Below are positions 57,494 to 64,000 of a stretch of DNA of 64,000 nucleotides, piece after piece (position 1 is the stretch's first letter; each line of letters opens with the position of its first letter). This DNA is from Ryuthela nishihirai. Taxonomy: Eukaryota > Arthropoda > Arachnida > Araneae > Heptathelidae. The notes beneath the pieces were generated by a model. The model saw only the letters and a list, made by a program, of their open reading frames with translations, was not told where the DNA came from and did no database searches. The position numbers and the translations under genes were made by a program. The DNA lies in the NCBI GenBank assembly GCA_038380435.1, contig JAWZYU010000019.1, positions 17,757,801 through 17,821,800 of the forward strand, in the 5' to 3' direction.

Positions 57494-59775
57494 TGGGCAA
57501 CGTCTCCTACAGGTAAGTAAACTCAATGGATTCAGAATAACTAACACTTATTACAAACACCGCGACATACATAAGTACACATGGGTTTCACCTGATGGGC
57601 TGCATAAGAATATGATTGATTACATATTAATTAACAGCAAATGGGCTAGTTCTGTTAGGAATACCAGGGCATATAGGGGAGCTGAAATTGGATCTGATCA
57701 TTACCTTGTTAAAAGTGTGTTGCAACTTAAACTTAAAAAGTGTTGTGCTAGGGTTAAAAAATTTACTTTTAATACTGAAGCTCTTAAAGATCCAGTTATA
57801 GCCAAAGCTTACCATTATAGGTTACTTAGTCATTATGACAGTCATGGTTTGCTTACTGCTGAAGTTGAGGAAGAATGGGATCATTTTAAACAGGCTTTTA
57901 TGGACACTAACAGTAGTCTTTTAGGAAAAAAGGAGCAGAAGAGACAGAATTATCTGAGTGATAAGGCACTTGAGCTTATTTCGGAAAGAAAGAACTGCAG
58001 GAATGTCTTTAATCAATACCCTACTAGTCCTAATAGAAAGCATTACAGAGAACTTAATAAACATGTAAAAGAACAGTTAGCTGCTGATAAGAATCTTTGG
58101 CTTGATGGTTTGGCTGACAAAGCCGAGGAAGCAGTTAGACAGCACAACAGCAGAGAGCTGTACCAGATAGTTAATGTTTTGTGTGGTAGTAAACGGACAG
58201 GCATACAAGGATTGAAGGATAAACATGGTAAGGTTATAGAAGGGGAGGATTCTGTCATGGCTAGGTGGGCTGAGCATTTCAGTGATGTTCTAAACAATGT
58301 GGTTAGTTCTACTCCCATTGTTTGCAATGATGATAGATGCATTGGTGGCTTCAATGTTGGCCCTATAACACAATCTGAAGTTATTGTGGCTGTTTCTAAA
58401 CTTAAACTACATAAATCCCCAGGGGTAGATGAAATTACTACCGAAATGCTTAGAGCTGGGAATGTTTCAGTTACCACTTGGATGACTGAAATTCTGAATA
58501 TCTTTTATGATAAAGGCATGGTTCCTAAGGATTTTACCAGAGCTATTGTTATCCCTATTTTCAAAAAAGGTGATCGCAGTTCTTGTGATAACTATAGGGG
58601 TATCAGCCTACTCTCTGTTCCAGGTAAAGTTCTTTCCATGATTGTGCTTAATAGAATTAAGAATCTGGTTGACAGTCAATTGCGTGATGAGCAATGTGGA
58701 TTCAGAAGTGGTGCAAAGATAAAATATTTTCACTTAGACATATTCTTGAGAAATGTTTAGAGTTTCAGAAACCTTTGGTTGCTAGCTTTGTTGATTTCAA
58801 AACAGCTTTCGACATTCGCATAATTCGCATAATTTCGCTTTCGCATAATTTCAAAACATTTTGTCTCCTTTTCTCTTTAGCTTGGTTTTTGATTATGTTA
58901 TGCGAAATTCACTTCAAGGGAAAGATTTTGGCCTTGAATGGGTTGGAGATACGAAAATTTCTGATTTAGATTATGCTGATGATTTAGCCCTTTTGGCAAA
59001 TGATGTTGATGAGATGAACTCTTTCATTCGAGCTGTTGATGAGACTGGTAGTAGAGTAGGTTTGGTTATAAACAGAGAGAAAACTGAAGTAATGAAAATT
59101 GGTCAGGCAGGCTGTGATTCAGTTAATCTGAATGGTTGCAGTCTTGAGCAGGTGTCACAGTTTAATTATCTTGGGAGCTATGTAACAGATAATGGTGATG
59201 TGCGGCATGAGATTAACAGACGAATAGGGATTGCTGCCGGGACTTTTAAGAACTTATGGAGAGTGTGGAGAAATAGGCGTATACACCTAAAGACTAAAAT
59301 TTGACTGTATAATAGTTTGGTTCTTTCTAGGGTTAGTTATGGTAGTGAAACTTGGACACTTTGTAAACAAGATAACAGGAAACTAGATGCTTTTGATTCC
59401 AGATGCTTACGCAGTATCTTGGGCATTAGGTGGTTCAACTTTGTAACTAATGATGAGGTTAGGCAAAGGAGTTTGCAACCTCCTTTAAGCAGCATATTGT
59501 GCAGAGAGAGACTCCGTTGGTTTGGCCATGTTGCCCGTATGGATAATTATAGATTGGCGAATAGGGTTATGAACAGTGAGCCTAAAGGCCTCAGAAAGAA
59601 GGGGAGACCTAGGATGCGGTGGGCAGACAATGTCAAACAGGACCTTGTTAGAATTGGTGTGCAGTGGCCAGATGCAGTAGATGTAGCTCAGGATAGACTT
59701 GCTTGGAGAACTAAATTGCATGGTCTGGTTGGACCTCCGTAGCCCATGGCTGCTTGAGGATGATGATGATGATGA
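57494..59775 (+). mobile_element. RTE-like LINE inside hAT B, degraded
   Basis: It contains the end of the AP-type endonuclease (KYTWVSPDGLHKNMIDYILI, GSDHYLV), the linker and RT start in one frame to about 58708. A scrambled, deleted stretch (58710-58865) then removes the end of motif A through motif B. The frame resumes with YADD (near 58976) and hits a nonsense codon at 59302, followed by the same C-terminal part as 47391-48987. It ends with a GATGAT tail of about 20 bases. Relative to copy A, 77 bases of hAT sequence are missing at the site and no target duplication is visible. Confidence 0.88.
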
Positions 59776-59900
59776 TGTTCTGTTACCTACAAATCTTACT
59801 AGCTTTTTTTTTGACAGAACTTATTCTGACACATTTGGAAAAGTTAGGTTTTGAGTTAAAGTGGCTTAGACAACGGAGCTAATACAACGGCAGCAAAATA

Positions 59901-61646
59901 CAAGGCTATGACAACGGAGCTAATATGAAAGAAGTAAGAAAGGATGTACAAAATAGAATTCTTGAAAAATATCCAAGGGCGTTTTATGTGCCCTGCGCAT
60001 GTCATTCTTTAAACCTAGTTGTGAATGATGCAACGTCTACTTCTACAGAAACAACTTTTTTTTCTATTGTTCAAGAACTTTACACTTTTTTTTCTGGTTC
60101 TACAAAGCGTTGGGAAGTGCTAAAAAAATATGTTTCACAATTAACTCTAAAACCATTGAGTGCTACTAGGTGGTCAAGCACAGTAGATGCGTTAAAGCCT
60201 TTACGATTTCAACTTTGCGAAATCTATGATGCATTATTCCAAATAATAGAAGACATCAACAGAGATCAGAAACTAAAGTTAAAGCAAGAGGGTTAGCAAA
60301 AAATATTAAAAATTACAAGTTTATATGCGGTGTAATTCTTTGGTATGATATTTTATTTGAAATAAATTCAGTCTCGAAGCTATTGCAATCTGTAACTATA
60401 AATTTGTCAGATTGTGTAAGGATGTTATCAGAAACCATACAAAAAGTGAAAAGTTATAGACAATCTGGATATGATCAGATGAAAATTGCTGCTAATGAGA
60501 TTGCAGAGAATCTTGAATGCAGTGCAGAATTTCCTGCCGAAACTGAAGTTAGAGCCAGAAGGAACAAGCATCAATTTGACTATGAAGAAGCTGTCGATCT
60601 ACCCTTAACCCTTTCAGGACCATAAGGTTTTTAAGAGTAAATATTAATATGTAACTGTTTATTTTAGTTTGTTTAGACGTAAAATAAATAAAAATCATAA
60701 GAAAAATACATAACAATGTGTAGTTTTTTTGGAATTTTATGGGAAATATTTTTCCCAATGGACTATAAAGGTAACACAAATTATAGATAGGCTTATTATG
60801 CAATGTCTTTTATTTATTGGTTTATTAGAACAAAATGTTAACTAAAATAATACAAAATTATGAAATAAAATTACTATACAAAATGATGTGATAATTATGA
60901 TATTCTGCGAAGCAATTTCTTTTGGTAGTGAGGCAAAGATGGACATTGCACATAGTACATATATTATGCGTCCTGACAGTTCTGTTTTCTAAACGTTCCC
61001 GTTTACGTAATTGCGTTCGGCATACGTTCTATTTTGACATTCTGTATAAAAAATGCAGATAAGGTTATAATTAAATACGACAATCACCAATTTTAAAATG
61101 GGAAAAATGTTTCCCTTAGTCGTGAAAGGGTTAACAGAGGAGAATAAATTTGTAATAAACTTTTTCAATTATATTCTGGACATTAGCCTTAATTCTCTGA
61201 ATGAACGATCCACGCTTCTGGAAACCCATAGCAAAAATTTTCAGTTTTTATATGACATTTTAAAACTCAATGATATAGATGACAAAATGCTAGAAAATTA
61301 TTGTACCAGTCTCCAGTCAATACTTTCGGTCGAAAATGAATCAGATATAAATGCAAATGATCTTCAAGAAGAATTACGTGATGTATCCCGAATGCTACCA
61401 TATTCTATGAAACCTTTGGATGATTTAAATTATTTGTGCCAAAATAACTTAATTACTTTGTATCCGAATACTGTTGTAGCTCTGAGAATTTTATTAACAC
61501 TCCCTGTCTCTGTAGCTAGTGGGGAAAGAAGTTATTCCAAATTAAAATTAATAAAACACTACTTAAAAAGTTCAATAAGCCAAACAAAACTTAGAAATCT
61601 GTCATTAATTTCTATTGAATCTACATTGGCTGCCACTCTAGACTAG
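59901..61646 (+). pseudogene. hAT transposase remnant, copy B
   Basis: Same parts as in copy A: GYDNGANM, FYVPCACHSLNLVV, TRWSSTVDAL, the shared frameshift near 60285, and the MITE split. The dimerisation region is not cut by the nonsense codon of copy A, so the frame runs through LPVSVASGERSYSKLKLIKH to the natural stop at 61644-61646. It still lacks the N-terminal half and cannot be functional. Confidence 0.85.
60609..61130. mobile_element. piggyBac-like MITE inside hAT transposase (copy B)
   Basis: Identical in position and length (522 bp, TTAA at 60605-60608 and 61131-61134) to the MITE in copy A, so it was inserted before A and B separated. Confidence 0.85.
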
Positions 61647-61885
61647 ACATCCCTAATTAACGAATTTGCTAAAGTTAGAAGGGTAAAACTCTAGTAGATT
61701 GTTGTAGTTGATATCATTTTTTAAAGTAGTTTATATTTTCAAATTAAAAATAGTATTCGTACATTTTGTGCAGTTTTTTTTTAAATCACAATCGAAGGTT
61801 ATTTTAAAGAAAAAACCTTTAAGGGGCGGCATTTCGAAGACTTGCATTATAATGAGAAAATCTACCGCACGGCCCTGTCCTAGCT

Positions 61886-63200
61886 TTACAAGCCTTATAA
61901 AAGAACATGCCCTACTAAGACCGAAGTCACTGATGACCACTGCTTCAGTTTCAGCTAACACACACTCTAAGAATATAATAAAGAACATTAACATTCAAGC
62001 ATTTAAGATATATGCTTCTAATTATATATATAATTTTAAGAACAATTTGGTATATAAGATTTTTGTATGATTTCGATATCTAAGTACTAGTAGTAAATCA
62101 TCAGTTAGATGATTTTCACACAAAACAACCTCTATGGTGAGAGTTACAAAATTTTCGCAGACTTAAACCTTGGCTATATAAGGTGCACTATTTTCTAGAG
62201 ATTTTGTGGACATCTATTCTCAGTCTAATCTAAGCTCTAAATCTCAGTTATCACCAACAATCCTCATATTCATTTACATCACTTTCATCTTTAAATGAAT
62301 GAATATTCATATCACCAGTTACATAAACGGTATGAGTTTTTATATCTTTAAAATGACGTAAAATTCGTTAGTAAATAATTTAATATTTTAACCATGAGAT
62401 CTATAGATTAACATTACTGATAAATTATTATCACTATCAAACTAATGTATTCAATCCAGCGGTATACATGTTCATATCAGACTGTACAAAGTTTGATAAA
62501 GTATCCCTAACTTAACATACACAATTACATCTCCTGATTAGTTGTAAGAACTAAAACTGAAGAAACTAATATAAGGAAGAACAATCCGGATCCAGAGGGC
62601 CCTCCCTCACCTACTTTTGAAAATGCTAGTAACGGTAATAGAGTCGAAATATTGTTAAAAATAGGTATATTTCAGGACTTTTCAAAACGCAATAATTCCT
62701 TGGTACAACCCTGTTCGCCCAGAGCAAATTCTTTACAATGCTGTCACTGTGTTATAACCTCCCAGCAACAGCGCTGTTTCAAGTTCGCTATAAAGGCTGT
62801 TATAACTCTCTTGCGACATATTAATAAAAACAGCTATGGATTTGGCAACAGAACTGAAGCCTTTGGTTTCATAAAAACTGATCAGGTATGCATTTACTTC
62901 GCATGTAACTTTTTCTCGAACAAAATTAATATGTAGTTAGTACGTTTTTTAAGTTGCGACAATGGGTGATAAGAGCATCAACTTTTAGTGTGTGTGGGTA
63001 AGACGGAAAGGAAAAGTCCGAGTTTAGAAACTATATTAGACATTTTAAAAATAGTTGATTCTGATGAACAAGAAGACGATATGTGCAATCATGTAGAACT
63101 AGCAGGTTGAAGAATATGAACAATTATAAAAATATAAAGAATCAACGTTTAGCAGCGGAAAAGTTAGCTTTCCGCTGCAGACAACAAAATTAACAAATTA
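61886..63200. other. Region without recognisable gene
   Basis: AT-rich. A ~55-base word near 62586 (ccggatccagagggccctcc) resembles the end of repeat R2. A plus-strand 94-codon frame at 62652-62936 has no motif. A short hairpin, cagcggaaa/tttccgctg, lies at about 63153-63178. Confidence 0.5.
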
Positions 63201-63204
63201 ACTA

Positions 63205-63395
63205 TTGCCACTGAAATGGAGATAAATTTTATAGATGATAATACCCAACGTAAAATTCCTTAAAGTCAACTATCATTCAAGAAAAGGCCTATATGAAGAT
63301 GTGAAAAAAATCTCAGCCTGAGAAATCTGTGGAGCCATTTACCGCTAGTAAGGGATGGTTCGATAGAATTGAAACGAGCTAAAACCTCCACAGTG
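63205..63395 (+). pseudogene. pogo/Tigger transposase fragment (CENP-B-type HTH)
   Basis: The plus strand reads TQRKIP followed by a frame break, then EKSVEPFTASKGWFDRIE, a stop and NLHSV. The FTASKGWFDRF-type word is characteristic of the CENP-B-like DNA-binding domain of pogo/Tigger transposases. It is broken at 63396 by the start of a Tc1 element. Confidence 0.65.
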
Positions 63396-64000
63396 TACAC
63401 TGCTCCAAGTGAAAATCGCAACACCAAGAAGGAATGGATGTAGAGATATGTAAATCGCAGGTGGCCATTGGTCATCTGAGATATTCAAATGATCAAAGCT
63501 CCGCACAGAATGGACACGTGACACCCAGCCGAGCCGTAGATAGACACCGGGCACCCACGAGCTCATAGATCGACCGACAGTAAGGTTGGAGTGCATGCCT
63601 TGTAGACGCCGGCATACTCTTTATGCGCAATTGGCACCTGAAAGAGAGCGAATCGCCGATATGCAAGAGGTCAGATTGAGCCTTCAAACGATCACCACAC
63701 GCATGGGGTGCAATGTGAGCACAGTGTAATGGTGCATCTCACGCAACATCGTGGATCATCAGATGGCATGAGGGACAGGTACAGGACCAGCACGCAACAC
63801 CACAGGACGTGAAGATTGCACGCTTCGTAGAAGGGCTGTTTGCGATACTTTCGCGATTGTGCTGAAAAGTGATTTATGGACTGCTGCAGCTCCCCATAAA
63901 CCATTAGACAACGTTTGCGTGATGCAGAAATGAGGATGAGGCGTCCAGTCAGGCATCTGCCATTGCAGCAATATCACTGGTTATGTCGTCTCCACTGGTG
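63396..64000 (+). mobile_element. Tc1-like transposon, runs off the window
   Basis: It starts at TA (63396-63397) with cactgctccaagtgaaaatc, a Tc1-type end. The plus-strand transposase N-terminal half is visible in pieces: ERERIADMQEV (HTH start), an ARNTTGREDC region and RDAEMRMRRPVRHLPL near the end, the linker that precedes the first catalytic Asp. Stops and frameshifts are present. The catalytic part lies beyond base 64000. Confidence 0.8.

Larger units (their letters stand above)
15618..61877 (+). mobile_element. Candidate 46-kb composite hAT macrotransposon
   Basis: The segment begins with the left terminus of hAT copy A and ends with the right terminus of hAT copy B. It is bracketed by an identical 8-base direct repeat, tcctagct, at 15610-15617 and 61878-61885. 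Eight-base target duplications are diagnostic of hAT insertion, and this one has TA at its centre, as in the Buster-type consensus nnnTAnnn. The inner flanks (attccttt after A at 18655, atcactgg before B at 56663) match neither each other nor the outer repeat, so neither copy alone has its own duplication. The simplest reading is mobilisation by the outer ends of two copies as one unit. Ectopic exchange, repair-mediated duplication or misassembly could also give this arrangement. Confidence 0.6.
56671..61877 (+). mobile_element. hAT transposon copy B with LINE insert
   Basis: Same termini as copy A and the same internal organisation, with roughly twenty substitutions by eye over the shared ~3 kb. 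It differs by carrying a LINE (57494-59775) in place of 77 bases of copy A and by lacking A's 33-base duplication. The right flank tcctagct equals the left flank of copy A. The left flank atcactgg has no partner. Confidence 0.9.

Noticed and set aside
57505..57525. Perfect splice donor (cag/gtaagt) in the LINE of hAT B
   Set aside because: It lies inside continuous endonuclease coding sequence, so no intron is needed and it is likely coincidence.
62652..62936. 94-codon plus-strand frame as a gene
   Set aside because: No motif, splice signals or codon pattern distinguishes it from chance.

Overview
This is an AT-rich stretch of animal nuclear DNA. It has no bacterial-style gene spacing or operons. 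It holds many degraded transposable elements nested in one another, a tRNA-derived SINE present in about a dozen copies, satellite-like arrays and only faint traces of host exons. The mix of Tc1/mariner, hAT, piggyBac and pogo elements, Ty3/Gypsy retroelements, RTE-like and RNase H-bearing LINEs, and a pseudogene of a Cys-rich protein family common in arthropods, suggests an arthropod, perhaps a chelicerate. The species cannot be fixed from sequence alone. No rRNA, CRISPR array or canonical tRNA gene was seen, and no complete host gene can be supported.

Layout. 1-5.7 kb: a hAT fragment, a SINE-derived 43-bp minisatellite, a mariner-type MITE and SINEs. 6.4-9.7 kb: a decayed Gypsy element on the minus strand (gag, protease, integrase) with a small Tc1-like derivative inside it. 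10.0-10.8 kb: a nested short-repeat array. 10.8-13.55 kb: the left arm of an inverted duplication whose other arm is at 43.3-46.1 kb. 15.6-18.65 kb: hAT copy A. 18.65-21.6 kb: a Tc1 transposase fragment split by a LINE. 23.9-25.1 kb: an RNase H-type LINE end. 26-28.3 kb: a 33-bp-type satellite followed by a complete-ended Tc1 element. 28.9-29.65 kb: a SINE with a perfect 15-bp target duplication inside a hAT MITE with a perfect 8-bp target duplication. 30-43 kb: mostly unique-looking DNA with a few candidate host exons, a Cys-rich pseudogene, long tight hairpins and MITEs. 46.6-54.75 kb: two related Gypsy copies tail to tail, each interrupted by LINE material with recognisable target duplications. 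54.76-55.43 kb: a broken coding region with four 48-codon repeats. 55.48-56.4 kb: a homogeneous 105-bp tandem array. 56.67-61.88 kb: hAT copy B, carrying an RTE-like LINE. 63.2-64 kb: a pogo/Tigger fragment broken by a Tc1 element that runs off the window.

The most striking structure links hAT copies A and B. They lie in the same orientation and are nearly identical. The 8 bases left of A (tcctagct, 15610-15617) equal the 8 bases right of B (61878-61885), while the two inner flanks match neither each other nor these. This is what is expected if the left end of A and the right end of B were mobilised together as one composite hAT 'macrotransposon' of 46,260 bp, carrying the DNA from 18.65 to 56.67 kb as cargo. 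Unequal exchange and misassembly remain alternatives.
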